18,056 bases of DNA from JAUASV01 sp047605685 (GCA_047605685.1 JASGFF010000056.1:1-18056); one strand, 5' to 3'. Positions 6,590-16,366 are shown, counted from the first letter of the stretch. A program made the numbers and translations. The notes: a model not told the origin generated them from the sequence alone.

Positions 6590-7879
6590 TCAGGCGGTGA
6601 TGCGCGCCGCGACGAGGGGGCGCGGGGCCGGGGCGGCGTCGCCGATCTCCCAGGCGCCCTCGAGCGCCTGGAGGGCACGCGGGAAGCGGGCGGCGTCGTT
6701 CGCGGCGAGGGTGAACAGCGGCTGGCCGGCGGCCACCCGGTCCCCCGGCTTCGCGTGCAGCTCGACGCCGGCGGCGTGCACCACGGCATCCTCGGGCCGG
6801 GCCCGGCCGGCGCCGAGACGCCAGGCGGCGATACCGAAGGGCAGCGCCTCCATCCGGCCGACCACGCCGGCCCGGTCGGCGACGACCGTGTGCGTCTCGG
6901 CCGGCTGCGGCAGCGCGGCGTCCGGGTCGCCGCCCTGGGCCGCGACCATCGCCCGCCAGCGGTCCATCGCCCGGCCGGAGGCGAGCGCGCCCTCGACGTC
7001 CGCGTCCGGACGGCCGGCGAGCGCGAGCATCTCGCGCGCGAGCGCGAGGGTCAGCTCCACGACATCCGCGGGCCCGCCGCCGGCGAGCACCTCGACGCTC
7101 TCGCGCACCTCGTTGGCGTTGCCGATCGCGGCGCCGAGCGGCGTCTCCATGTCGGTCAGCAGCGCCACGGTGGCGACGCCGGCGTCGGTGCCGAGCCGCA
7201 CCATCGTCTCGGCGAGCTCGCGGGCCCGCGCCGGCTCGCGCATGAACGCCCCGGAGCCGAACTTCACGTCGAGCACGAGCGAGGCGGTGCCCTCGGCGAT
7301 CTTCTTCGACATGATCGAGGAGGCGATGAGCGGGATCGCCTCGACGGTGCCGGTCGCGTCGCGCAGCGCGTAGAGCTTGCGGTCGGCGGGGGCGAGCCCG
7401 CTGCCGGCCGCGCAGACCACGGCGCCGACATCGCGCAGCTGCCGCATCATGTCGGCGGTGCCGAGCGAGGCGCGCCAGCCCGGGATCGACTCCAGCTTGT
7501 CGAGGGTGCCGCCGGTGTGCCCGAGCCCGCGCCCCGACAGCTGGGGCACGGCGACGCCGAAGGATGCCACGAGCGGCGCGAGCGGCAGCGTGATCTTGTC
7601 GCCCACCCCGCCGGTGGAGTGCTTGTCGGTCGTCGGCACGCCGAGCGCGGAGAAGTCGAGCCGCTCCCCCGAGGCCACCATGGCCAGGGTGAGGTCGCGG
7701 ATCTCGTCGCGGCCCATGCCGGTGAGCAGGATCGCCATCGCGAGCGCGCTCATCTGGGCGTCGATGACGTAGCCGCGAGTGTAGGCGTCGACGAGCCAGT
7801 CGATCTGGGCGGTCTCGAGCGCGCCGCCGTCGCGCTTGGTGCGGATGAGGTCGACGACGTCGAAGGGCTCGACCGTCAT
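6590..7879 (-). CDS. deoA: thymidine / pyrimidine-nucleoside phosphorylase
   Basis: 429 residues, typical for the family. It phosphorolyses thymidine (and perhaps uridine) to the base plus (deoxy)ribose 1-phosphate. The phosphate-binding KHSTGGVGDK is at 86-95 and the family signature SGRGLGHTGGTLDKLES at 115-131. Further conserved stretches are SSIMSKKIAEG and LDVKFGSGAFM. The C-terminal alpha/beta domain is complete. The ATG overlaps the cytidine deaminase stop (ATGA), so the two are probably translated together. Whether it prefers thymidine (DeoA) or accepts several pyrimidine nucleosides (Pdp) cannot be told from motifs alone. Confidence 0.95.
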   Translation of the reverse strand: MTVEPFDVVDLIRTKRDGGALETAQIDWLVDAYTRGYVIDAQMSALAMAILLTGMGRDEIRDLTLAMVASGERLDFSALGVPTTDKHSTGGVGDKITLPLAPLVASFGVAVPQLSGRGLGHTGGTLDKLESIPGWRASLGTADMMRQLRDVGAVVCAAGSGLAPADRKLYALRDATGTVEAIPLIASSIMSKKIAEGTASLVLDVKFGSGAFMREPARARELAETMVRLGTDAGVATVALLTDMETPLGAAIGNANEVRESVEVLAGGGPADVVELTLALAREMLALAGRPDADVEGALASGRAMDRWRAMVAAQGGDPDAALPQPAETHTVVADRAGVVGRMEALPFGIAAWRLGAGRARPEDAVVHAAGVELHAKPGDRVAAGQPLFTLAANDAARFPRALQALEGAWEIGDAAPAPRPLVAARITA

Positions 7880-8394
7880 GGCCGCGCCCCGCCGTCATCC
7901 GGGCCGCCGTCATCCGGGCCACCGTCATCCGGGCCGCCGCCGTGCGTGCGCCCCTCCTCGCGCCCGTCCCGGTAGGCGGCGAGGGTGCGCGGGCCGAAGG
8001 CGTCGGGGATGACCTCGTCGATCGTGCGGATGCCCGAGACGGTGTCGAGCAGCATCCCCGGGGCAGAGTGCTCGTAGAGCAGCTGCCGGCAGCGGCCGCA
8101 GGGCATGAGCGTGCCGCCGTCGCCGTCGACGCAGCTGAACGCCACGAGCCGGCCACCGCCGGTCATGTGCAGGCTCGACACGAGCGCGCACTCGGCGCAC
8201 AGGGTGAGCCCGTAGGAGGCGTTCTCGACGTTGGCTCCCGAGATCGTCCGGCCGTCGTCGACGAGCGCGGCGACCCCGACCGGGAACCGGGAGTACGGCA
8301 CGTAGGCGTGCGCGAGCGCCGCGCGGGCGAGCGAGCGCAACGCCTCCCAATCGACGGATGCCGGGTCGACGGATGGCGGATCGGCGGCGCTCAT
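7876..8394 (-). CDS. cdd: cytidine deaminase
   Basis: 172 residues, about 40 longer than the common homotetrameric form because of its C-terminus. It converts cytidine or deoxycytidine to uridine or deoxyuridine. Substrate-binding NVENASYG is at 55-62. The zinc ligand and catalytic glutamate are C66 and E68 in CAE, and the other ligands are C99 and C102 in PCGRC. Beyond about residue 145 the chain is a hydrophilic tail with three PDDGG units encoded by a 15-bp tandem repeat. The ATG overlaps the permease stop and the stop overlaps the deoA start. The product feeds uridine to the next enzyme or to other salvage routes. Confidence 0.96.
   Translation of the reverse strand: MSAADPPSVDPASVDWEALRSLARAALAHAYVPYSRFPVGVAALVDDGRTISGANVENASYGLTLCAECALVSSLHMTGGGRLVAFSCVDGDGGTLMPCGRCRQLLYEHSAPGMLLDTVSGIRTIDEVIPDAFGPRTLAAYRDGREEGRTHGGGPDDGGPDDGGPDDGGARP
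7891..7935. repeat. three 15-bp tandem repeats in the cdd 3' end
   Basis: Units GCCGTCATCCGGGCC at 7891-7905 and 7906-7920, and a copy differing in the first base at 7921-7935. They encode three PDDGG units (residues 154-168) in the tail of cytidine deaminase. Copy number could vary without shifting the frame. Confidence 0.9.
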
Positions 8395-9656
8395 GACTTC
8401 AGGTACGGCTTCCCGCTCGCAGCCGGCGCCCGCGACTGCCCGACGAGCCCGGCGACCGCGACGATCGTGATGACGTAGGGCAGCATGAGCATGAACTCGC
8501 TCGGCACCGGCGACTCGATGGACTGCAGCACGCTGCGCAGGTTCGTCGCGAAGCCGAACAGCAGCGCCGCGAAGGTGGCCCGGATCGGGTGCCAGCGCCC
8601 GAAGATGACGGCGGCGAGCGCGATGAAGCCGTAGCCGCCGGTCATGTCCTTCGTGAAGCCGCCGACGCTGCCGAGCGTGAAGAAGGCGCCGCCGAGGCCG
8701 GCGATGGCGCCCGCGAGCGCGACGTTGACGAAGCGGGTGCGCGCCACGTCAATGCCCACCGTGTCCGCGGCGGTCGGGTGCTCGCCGACCGCCCGCAGCC
8801 GCAGCCCCCAGCGGGTCTTGAACAGCGCGAACCAGACGGCGACGACCGCGACGTACATCAGGTAGACGATGATCGTCTGCCGGAACAGCGTCGGCCCGAC
8901 GATCGGGATCTCGCTGAGCAGCGGGATCGAGATCCGCGAGAAGCGCGGCGGCGAGTTGAGCGTGTCGAGGTTGGGGCTCAGCAGCTTCGTGTAGAGGAAG
9001 CCGGTGAGTCCGGAGACGAGCACGTTGAGCACGACACCGACGATCACCTGGTCGACGAGGTACTTGATCGCGAAGGCGCCGAGCACCATCGAGACGAGCA
9101 CGCCGGCGACCATGGCGGCGACCAGGCCGAGGTAGGCCGATCCGGTGACCGAGGCGATCATCGCCGAGACGAAGGCCCCGCCGAGGAACTGCCCCTCGAT
9201 GGCGACGTTGACCACGCCGACCCGCTCGCCGATGACGCCGCCGAGCGCGCCGTAGATGAGCGGCGTGGACAGCGAGACCGCGCCCATCAGCAGGCCCGGG
9301 ATCGGGATCGTCTTGCCGGTCGCCACCCAGGCGAGGAAGTCGATCAGGAACACGGCGGCGAACAGCGCGATGAGCCAGAACGTGCGCCTCTCGTGTGCCA
9401 CCAGCCAGGCGGATGCCGCGGCGCCGGCCGCGAGCAGCACGCCGAGCGTCACCGTGGCGACGATCGTCGGCACCGCGATGACCGGCAGCTGCACGAGGTC
9501 CGTGTCCGTGGAGAGCCGGAACGTGCTCGTGCCCGCGCCGGAGAGCGGCACGAACACGGCGAGGGCGACCGCCGCGAAGGCGCCGAGCGCGATGGGCGCC
9601 TTCCAGTGCGCGAGCGTGGCGCGCACGCCCGAGCCGGGTTGCTGCCGCGCGCTCAC
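8391..9656 (-). CDS. nucleoside ABC transporter permease (NupQ/YufQ-like)
   Basis: 421 residues from a GTG at 9656 that overlaps the upstream permease stop (GTGA). The longer open frame reaching 10130 is a shadow over the neighbouring permease. It is a hydrophobic BPD_transp_2 (PF02653) membrane protein with multiple predicted helices. Family signatures include GVVNVAIEGQFLGG, the loop DQVIVGVVLNVL and the ATPase-contacting loop RAVGEHPTAADTVGI. With the second permease it would form the membrane channel of a BMP-type nucleoside importer (compare B. subtilis NupNOPQ, lactococcal BmpA-NupABC). An unusual N-terminal portion (about residues 15-110) with extra hydrophobic segments precedes the conserved core. 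The stop overlaps the cdd start. Confidence 0.92.
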   Translation of the reverse strand: MSARQQPGSGVRATLAHWKAPIALGAFAAVALAVFVPLSGAGTSTFRLSTDTDLVQLPVIAVPTIVATVTLGVLLAAGAAASAWLVAHERRTFWLIALFAAVFLIDFLAWVATGKTIPIPGLLMGAVSLSTPLIYGALGGVIGERVGVVNVAIEGQFLGGAFVSAMIASVTGSAYLGLVAAMVAGVLVSMVLGAFAIKYLVDQVIVGVVLNVLVSGLTGFLYTKLLSPNLDTLNSPPRFSRISIPLLSEIPIVGPTLFRQTIIVYLMYVAVVAVWFALFKTRWGLRLRAVGEHPTAADTVGIDVARTRFVNVALAGAIAGLGGAFFTLGSVGGFTKDMTGGYGFIALAAVIFGRWHPIRATFAALLFGFATNLRSVLQSIESPVPSEFMLMLPYVITIVAVAGLVGQSRAPAASGKPYLKS

Positions 9657-10923
9657 TTGGACACCACCGCCTTCGGCTCGGCGCCGCGCACGCCAGGCCC
9701 CGGTTTCGGCACCGGCAGCCGGAACACGGCCCGCACGAGCGGCGGCGCGGCGATGAACAGCACGATGAGGGACTGCACGACGAGCACGATGTCGATCGGC
9801 ACGCCCTCGGAGGCCTGCATCGTGTAGCCGCCGGCCTTGAGCGCGCCGAACAGCAGGCCGGCGAGGAACACCCCGAGCGGCCGCGAGCGGCCGAGCAGCG
9901 CCACCGTGATGGCGTCGAAGCCGATGCCGGCGTCGACCGTGGAGCCGAAGCCGCTCGTGAGGCTGCCGCCGAGCACCTGGTCGGTGGCGGCGAGGCCGGC
10001 GAGGGCGCCGGAGAGCAGCATCGCGACGAGATAGAGGTTGCCGACATCCATGCCGGCCACCCGTGCCGCCTGCGCGTTCTCGCCGACGGCGCGGAAGCGG
10101 AAGCCGAGCGCCGAGCGGTTCAGCAGCCACCAGACGAGCACCGTCGCCGCGATCACCAGGATGAAGCCGAGGTGCAGCTGGAAGCCCTCGCCGAGCAGCT
10201 GGGGCAGCTCGGCGGTGCTCGCGATCGCCCCCGACTTGGGGTTGGTCGAGCCGCTCGCCTGCAGCACCGGCGTCTTGAGCAGGTAGAACAGCAGGTTGGC
10301 GGCCACGTAGTTGAGCATGATCGTGACGATCACCTCGTGGGCGCCGGTGCGCGCCCGCAGGAAGCCGGCGATGCCGCCCCAGAGCGCGCCGCCGGCGATG
10401 CCGGCGAGCAGGGCGACGATCAGGTGGATGACGATCGGCAGCTCGAGCTTGGAGGCGACGAAGCCCGAGAACAGCGCGCCGATGAGGATCTGCCCCTGGG
10501 CGCCGATGTTGAACAGGCCGACCCGGAACGCGAGCGCGACGCCGAGGCCGGCGGCGATGAGCGGCGTCGCGAACGTGAGCGTGTCGGTGATGGGCTTGAT
10601 CTGGCTCGCGAAGGAGTCGACGCGCGTGTTGTAGATCGCGCCGCGGAACAGCGCCGAGTAGGCGCCGCCGACCGCGTCCCCGACCGCCGCGAAGGTGTCC
10701 CCGGGCCGGGCGAAGAAATAGCCGGCGGCCTGCTGCACGCCGGAGTCGGTGAGCGCGATGAGGATCGCGCCGACGAGCAGGGCGAGCACGACGGCGAGCA
10801 CCGAGATGCCGGCGCTGCCGCCGACGATCTGGCTGAGCACGACGCCCGCCCGCGAGGCGACGGACACGGGTGCCGGACCCGCCGCGGGCGCCTCGCCCGG
10901 CTCGGGCCGCTTGCTGGGCTCGC

Positions 10924-10927
<4 letters not shown>
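9653..10927 (-). CDS. nucleoside ABC transporter permease (NupP/YufP-like)
   Basis: 424 residues from a GTG at 10927 overlapping the ATPase stop (GTGA). A cytoplasmic Pro/Ala/Glu-rich N-terminus of about 30 residues leads into several membrane helices of the BPD_transp_2 family. Signatures are GLFNIGAQGQILIGA, GAHEVIVTIMLNYVA and the coupling loop RAVGENAQAARVAGM. It pairs with the next permease to form a heterodimeric channel for nucleosides. Position within a chain of 4-bp overlaps implies coupled translation. Confidence 0.93.
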
Positions 10928-12444
<1,517 letters not shown>

Positions 12445-12501
12445 ATCGGTCGTTCCTACGAACGGGGCCGGACGGGGCCGGACGGACGGGCGGACGGTCA
12501 C

Positions 12502-12540
12502 CGCATCGGGGGGACCAGCGTGGCTGATCCCCCCGATGCG
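12502..12540 (-). terminator. strong hairpin between lipoprotein and ATPase genes
   Basis: A perfect 13-bp inverted repeat: CGCATCGGGGGGA at 12502-12514 and its complement at 12528-12540. The 13-nt loop can itself pair CAGC (12516-12519) with GCTG (12523-12526). It begins 17 bp after the lipoprotein stop and lies about 58 bp before the ATPase start. There is no U-run. It is most likely a partial terminator or 3'-end mRNA stabiliser that lets the binding protein be made in excess over the membrane components, a common arrangement in binding-protein operons. Confidence 0.75.
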
Positions 12541-12557
12541 TGGAACTGCTCCCCGGG

Positions 12558-13667
12558 CTACTCCGAGAGGTAGGAGGTGACGGTGATGTCGCCCGAGATG
12601 ATCGAGTCGGAGAGGTCGGAGAGCGTGCTCTCCAAGTCCGGGTCGACCTTGTCGGCGTAGTCGTGGAAGTCCGCGATGCCGACGCCGCCGTTCTCGAGGG
12701 TGCCGAGGTACGCCGTGGTGTCGAAGGCGCCCTCGGCCGCCGTCGTCACGACGTCGTTCACCGCCGGCGCGATGTTCTTCAGGATCGAGGTGAAGTACAG
12801 CGAGTCGTAGGTGGGGTAGGTGTCGTACACGTCGGCGTCGACACCGACGAGGGCGATGTCCTTGCCGGAGTCCTCGATCGCCGCGCCCGCCGACTGGAAG
12901 ATCGGGCCGCCCACCGGCACCAGGATGTCCGCGCCCTGGTCGATGAAGTTGGCCGCGGTCTGCTTGGCGGTGTCGTTGGCCTCGAAGCCGCCGGTGACGG
13001 TGTAGTCGTCCGGGTTGTCGGGGTCGTAGCCGATGAGCTCGACGTCGGTGCCGTTCTGCTCGTTGTAGTAGTCGATGCCCTGCGCGAGGCCGTCCGAGAA
13101 GATCGACACCGTCGGGTAGTTCATGCCGCCCCAGGTGGCGATGATGCCCGAGCTGGTGTAGCTCGCGGTGGCGTAGCCGGCGAGGAACGCCGCCTGGGCG
13201 GTGTCGAACAGGATCGGCTTGATGTTGTCGGAGTCGACCACGCCGTCGTAGTCGTTGTCGGCCGCGTCGTCGATGATGGCGAACTCGATGTCGGGGTTGG
13301 CCTGCGCCGCGGTCACGGTCGCGGCGGAGAGGTTGTAGCCGACCGTGATGATGAGGTCGCAGCCGTCGGCGATCAGGCTGTCGATGTTGGGCGTGTAGTC
13401 GGAGTCGCTCGTCGACTCGGCGGTCTGGTAGTCGACGCCGAGCGAGCCCGCCGCCTCCTGCAGGCCCTCGAAGCCGAGCTGGTTGAACGCCTTGTCGTCG
13501 AAGCCGCCGGCGTCGGAGACCATGCAGGGCAGGAAGTCGATCGCCGCCGTGCTGGCGGTCGAGGTGCTGTCGTCCTCGGGCGCCGAGGCACAGCCGACGA
13601 GCGCGATGGCGCTCACGCCGACAAGGGCGAGGCCGCTCAGGACGCGGCCGCGGGAAAGGATGGTCAC
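12558..13667 (-). CDS. BMP family nucleoside-binding lipoprotein
   Basis: 369 residues from a GTG at 13667, chosen because GGAGG (13677-13681) lies 9 nt upstream. The open frame continues to 13709 but its extra residues precede the signal peptide. The N-terminus is a lipoprotein signal: basic residues near 6-8, a hydrophobic core, and the lipobox LVGC with the lipidated cysteine at 26. The mature part matches the Bmp family (PF02608): MVSDAGGFDDKAFNQ, GCDLIITVGYN, DTAQAAFLAGY, and GADILVPVGGP. It would capture nucleosides outside the membrane and deliver them to the permeases encoded downstream. It is acidic and Asp/Thr/Ser-rich, as expected for an exported protein. It is the first gene of the nucleoside operon. 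Confidence 0.95.
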   Translation of the reverse strand: MTILSRGRVLSGLALVGVSAIALVGCASAPEDDSTSTASTAAIDFLPCMVSDAGGFDDKAFNQLGFEGLQEAAGSLGVDYQTAESTSDSDYTPNIDSLIADGCDLIITVGYNLSAATVTAAQANPDIEFAIIDDAADNDYDGVVDSDNIKPILFDTAQAAFLAGYATASYTSSGIIATWGGMNYPTVSIFSDGLAQGIDYYNEQNGTDVELIGYDPDNPDDYTVTGGFEANDTAKQTAANFIDQGADILVPVGGPIFQSAGAAIEDSGKDIALVGVDADVYDTYPTYDSLYFTSILKNIAPAVNDVVTTAAEGAFDTTAYLGTLENGGVGIADFHDYADKVDPDLESTLSDLSDSIISGDITVTSYLSE

Positions 13668-13861
13668 TGTGGTTGTCCTCCAGGTACGGGTGCCCGCGAT
13701 GCTGTGCACGGGCCGGATGGGCTCACGTTACCGTCCGTGACGGCCGCCCTTGCGCACCCGGGTCCGAACGGTTACAAACGCGGCACCGCGACGGAATGAT
13801 CCGGAAATGTTTCGCCGTCGCGGCCGCCCGCTGAACTGCGGCGGGGCGTGCGGAGCACACG
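13668..13861. other. upstream region of the nucleoside operon
   Basis: No gene is visible. On the minus strand a TAACGT hexamer (13726-13731) could serve as a -10, but no good -35 is seen. A small inverted repeat TCACG (13723-13727) / CGTGA (13736-13740) flanks it, and GTAAC also occurs further upstream on the same strand. The operon promoter is expected here; its exact place is uncertain. Confidence 0.3.
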
Positions 13862-13963
13862 GACTCAGATCACATCTGGCGTCAGAGCACATCAAGCGTC
13901 AGAGCACATCAAGCGTCAGAGCACATCAGGCGTCAGAGCACATCAGGCGTCAGAGCACATCCG
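13862..13963. repeat. 17-bp tandem repeat across the manC stop codon
   Basis: Five near-identical 17-bp units of the form GCGTCAGAGCACATCAR lie at 13879-13895, 13896-13912, 13913-13929, 13930-13946 and 13947-13963. A diverged sixth copy is at 13862-13878. The manC stop (13950-13952) is inside the last unit, so the final codons and stop of manC have been copied downstream. The diverged unit contains the palindrome CAGAT-CAC-ATCTG. Confidence 0.92.
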
Positions 13964-15065
13964 TGCGCCCGGAGAGCTTGAGCGCGTCCACGACCGACTT
14001 CACCCGCTGGGCGTGCTCGCTCGTCGTCACGAGCAGCGCGTCGGGGGTGTCGACGACGACGATGTCCTGCACGCCGATGAGCGAGATCACGCGCTTCGAC
14101 TGGCTCACCACCACGCCGCTCGCGGAGTCGGCGAGCACCCGGGCGTGCTCACCGATGATGGCGAGGTCGTTCGCCCGGCCGCCGGAGTGCAGCTTGGCCA
14201 GCGAGGCGAAGTCGCCGACGTCGTCCCAGTCGAAGTCGCCCGGCACCACCGCCATCCGGCCGGCCGCGGCGGCCGGCTCGGCGACCGAGTAGTCGATGGC
14301 GATCTTCGTCAGCCCCGGCCAGATCGCGTCGACGGCCGGCCCCCGGGCCGCCGGGTCGTCCCAGGCGCCGGCGAGCTCCTCGAGCCCGGCGAGCAGCGCG
14401 GGATGCTGCCGCCCGAGCTGCTCGAGCAGCACGTCCGCCCGGGCGATGAACAGCCCGGCGTTCCACAGGTACTCCCCCGAGGCCAGGTAGCGCCCCGCGG
14501 TCTCCAGGTCGGGCTTCTCGACGAAACGGTCGACGGCGAGCGCGCGCGGCGCCGCGGCCACCGCCAGCGACCCCGCCGTGTGGATGTAGCCGAAGCCGAT
14601 CGCCGGCTCGGTGGGCGTCATCCCGATCGTGGTGATGTAGCCGGCGCGCGCGACCTCGACGGCCTCGGCGACCGAACGGCGGAAGCCGCGCCGGTCGCGG
14701 ATGACGTGGTCGGCGGCGAAGGAGCCGATGACGACATCCGGCTCGCGCCGGCGCAGGATCGCCGCGGCGAGGCCGATCGCCGCCGTGGAGTCGCGCGGCT
14801 CGGTCTCGAGCACGATGTTCGCATCGGCGAGCGCCGGCAGCTGCGCCTCGACGGCGGCACGGTGGGCGCGGCCGGTGACGACCATGATGCGCTGCGCCCC
14901 GGACAGCGGCACCAGCCGGTCCCAGGTGTCGCGCAGCAGCGAGTGGCCCGAGCCGGTGAGGTCGTGCAGGAACTTCGGCGCGTCGGCGCGCGAGAGCGGC
15001 CACAGCCGCGAGCCGATCCCGCCGGCCGGGATGATGCTGTAGAAGCCGTCGATGGGCGCGCTCAT
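13950..15065 (-). CDS. manC: mannose-1-phosphate guanylyltransferase
   Basis: 371 residues from ATG 15065. It makes GDP-mannose from GTP and mannose 1-phosphate. It carries the nucleotidyltransferase signature GGIGSRLWPLSR (15-26), the metal-binding region AADH (117-120), FVEKPD (181-186), WNAG (201-204) and WDDVG (280-284). It ends after the left-handed helix part and lacks the isomerase cupin domain of long bifunctional ManC proteins, as is usual in actinobacteria. A longer frame to 15161 exists, but ATG 15065 fits the family N-terminus and a -10 element 7 nt upstream. It is divergent from a GDP-mannose-using glycosyltransferase, which suggests a shared pathway for mannosylated lipids or polymers. 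Its 3' end lies in a 17-bp tandem array. Confidence 0.94.
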   Translation of the reverse strand: MSAPIDGFYSIIPAGGIGSRLWPLSRADAPKFLHDLTGSGHSLLRDTWDRLVPLSGAQRIMVVTGRAHRAAVEAQLPALADANIVLETEPRDSTAAIGLAAAILRRREPDVVIGSFAADHVIRDRRGFRRSVAEAVEVARAGYITTIGMTPTEPAIGFGYIHTAGSLAVAAAPRALAVDRFVEKPDLETAGRYLASGEYLWNAGLFIARADVLLEQLGRQHPALLAGLEELAGAWDDPAARGPAVDAIWPGLTKIAIDYSVAEPAAAAGRMAVVPGDFDWDDVGDFASLAKLHSGGRANDLAIIGEHARVLADSASGVVVSQSKRVISLIGVQDIVVVDTPDALLVTTSEHAQRVKSVVDALKLSGRTDVL

Positions 15066-15072
15066 GGCGACC

Positions 15073-15078
15073 ACTGTA
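15073..15078 (-). promoter_or_regulatory. manC -10 element, leaderless start
   Basis: TACAGT on the minus strand fits the actinobacterial TANNNT -10. It ends 7 nt before the manC ATG, so transcription would begin at or next to the start codon. No ribosome site is seen. An 8-1-8 G/C inverted repeat (15079-15095) abuts it upstream. Confidence 0.55.
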
Positions 15079-15193
15079 CGGGCGGGCCCCGCCCGCGGAG
15101 AGGCCGTGGCGCCGACGGGCCGCAGCACCGAGGGGCCGCACCGCGGCCACCCGCCGTTCACCGCCCGGGCACCGGCCGGGCACCGCGCGCCCC

Positions 15194-15199
15194 TAGCCT
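15194..15199 (+). promoter_or_regulatory. glycosyltransferase -10 element, leaderless start
   Basis: TAGCCT fits TANNNT and ends 6 nt before the ATG at 15206, with no Shine-Dalgarno sequence between. This is the layout of a leaderless actinobacterial transcript. No clear -35 is present. Confidence 0.5.
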
Positions 15200-15205
15200 C
15201 GCGGC

Positions 15206-16366
15206 ATGGCCGACGCCCTCCGGGTCGCGATCGCGACCGAGAGCTTCCTCCCGACGGTCAACGGCGTCACCACGAGCGTGCTGCGCGTGCTCGACCACCT
15301 CGCCGAGCGCGGGCACGAGGCGATGGTGATCGCCCCGAGCGCGGGCGCGCCGCCCGGCTACGCCGGCTTCCCGGTGTTCGAAGTCGCCGCGCTGCCGTAC
15401 CGGCGCTTCCCGGTGGGGCTGCCGAGCCTCGCGATCGCCGCGCTGCTGGACTCCTTCTCGCCCGACGTGCTGCACGCCGCCGCGCCGTTCGCCCTCGGCG
15501 CGAGCGCCATCGCCGCGGCGAGCCGGCTCGGCATCCCGAGCGTCGCCGTCTACCAGACGGATGTCGCCGGCTACGCCCGCCGCAACGGCCTCGCCGCGGC
15601 CTCCCCGCTCGCCTGGCGCCTCGTGCGTGCCATCCACGAGCGCGCCGACCTGACCCTCGCGCCCTCGAGCGCCGCGATCACCGACCTGGAGTGGGCCGGC
15701 GTGCCGCGCCTCGCCCGCTGGGGCCGCGGCGTCGACGCCGAGCGCTACCACCCCCGCAACCGGGCGCTGCCGGCGACGCGGGCGCTGCGCGCCCGACTCG
15801 CCGCACCCGACGAGGTGCTCGTCGGCTACGTCGGCCGCCTCGCCCCCGAGAAGCAGGTGGAGCGGCTCGCGGCGCTGCGGGGGCTCGCGGGCGTCCGCAT
15901 CGCGATCGTCGGCGACGGGCCGGGGGCGCCCGCGGCCCGCCGGGCTCTGACCGGGATGCCGGTGAGCTGGCTCGGCGAGCTGCACGGCCAGGAGCTGGCG
16001 ACCGCCTACGCCGCGCTCGACGTGTTCGTGCACACCGGCAGCGAGGAGACGTTCGGCCAGACGCTGCAGGAGGCCGGCGCGACCGGCCTGCCGGTGGTGG
16101 CGCCGCGCGCCGGCGGGCCGATCGACATCGTCGAGGAGGGCGTCACCGGCATCCTCGTCGACCCCGACTCGCGCACCGCCTGGCGCCGTGCCGTGCGCGC
16201 TCTCGTGACCGACGCCGGGCTGCGCGCCCGGATGGGCGAGGCGGCCCGGCGGCGGATGCTCGGCCGCGGCTGGGATAGCATCGGCGAGGAGCTGGTCCAC
16301 CACTACCTCTCCGCCGCGTCGAGCCGACGGCCGAGCGCCGAACTGTCTCGACGTCGAGCGATTTAG
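15206..16366 (+). CDS. mgtA: GT4 family GDP-mannose-dependent alpha-mannosyltransferase (MgtA-like)
   Basis: 386 residues, GT-B fold. The N-terminal acceptor domain begins VAIATESFLPTVNGVTTSVL, the pattern of actinobacterial MgtA/PimB-type enzymes. The donor domain carries GYVGRLAPEKQ with R211 and K216 contacting the nucleotide-sugar phosphates, GDGPG (236-240), and the E-x7-E motif of retaining GT4 enzymes (E281 and E289 in EETFGQTLQE). It probably transfers mannose from GDP-mannose to a lipid acceptor at the inner face of the membrane. The corynebacterial and mycobacterial relatives act on glucuronosyl-diacylglycerol or phosphatidylinositol mannosides; the acceptor here is unknown. It is divergent from manC, which makes the donor. 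Confidence 0.88.
   Translation: MADALRVAIATESFLPTVNGVTTSVLRVLDHLAERGHEAMVIAPSAGAPPGYAGFPVFEVAALPYRRFPVGLPSLAIAALLDSFSPDVLHAAAPFALGASAIAAASRLGIPSVAVYQTDVAGYARRNGLAAASPLAWRLVRAIHERADLTLAPSSAAITDLEWAGVPRLARWGRGVDAERYHPRNRALPATRALRARLAAPDEVLVGYVGRLAPEKQVERLAALRGLAGVRIAIVGDGPGAPAARRALTGMPVSWLGELHGQELATAYAALDVFVHTGSEETFGQTLQEAGATGLPVVAPRAGGPIDIVEEGVTGILVDPDSRTAWRRAVRALVTDAGLRARMGEAARRRMLGRGWDSIGEELVHHYLSAASSRRPSAELSRRRAI
16347..16358. promoter_or_regulatory. 12-bp palindrome CTCGACGTCGAG
   Basis: A perfect palindrome in the last codons of the glycosyltransferase gene, 4 bp before a second palindrome. It is composed of common GC-rich dinucleotides, so it may be chance. It is recorded because of its neighbour and its place about 45-55 bp upstream of the sdh -10. 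Confidence 0.3.

Noticed and set aside
8589..9827. Plus-strand 412-codon frame opposite the permeases
   Set aside because: Very Arg/Asp/Glu/His-rich composition typical of the antisense of hydrophobic membrane-protein genes at high GC.
12445..12501. N-terminal extension of the ATPase to 12501
   Set aside because: The extra 19 residues are Pro/Arg-rich from a GGACGG-type repeat. The family N-terminus and a ribosome site fit ATG 12444.
13862..13963. CRISPR array
   Set aside because: Units are contiguous 17-mers with no spacers and no cas genes nearby.
13848..15329. Plus-strand 493-codon frame spanning the 17-bp repeats and manC
   Set aside because: Antisense of manC. Its repetitive N-terminus (RAHQASEHI-like units) only reflects the 17-bp DNA repeat.
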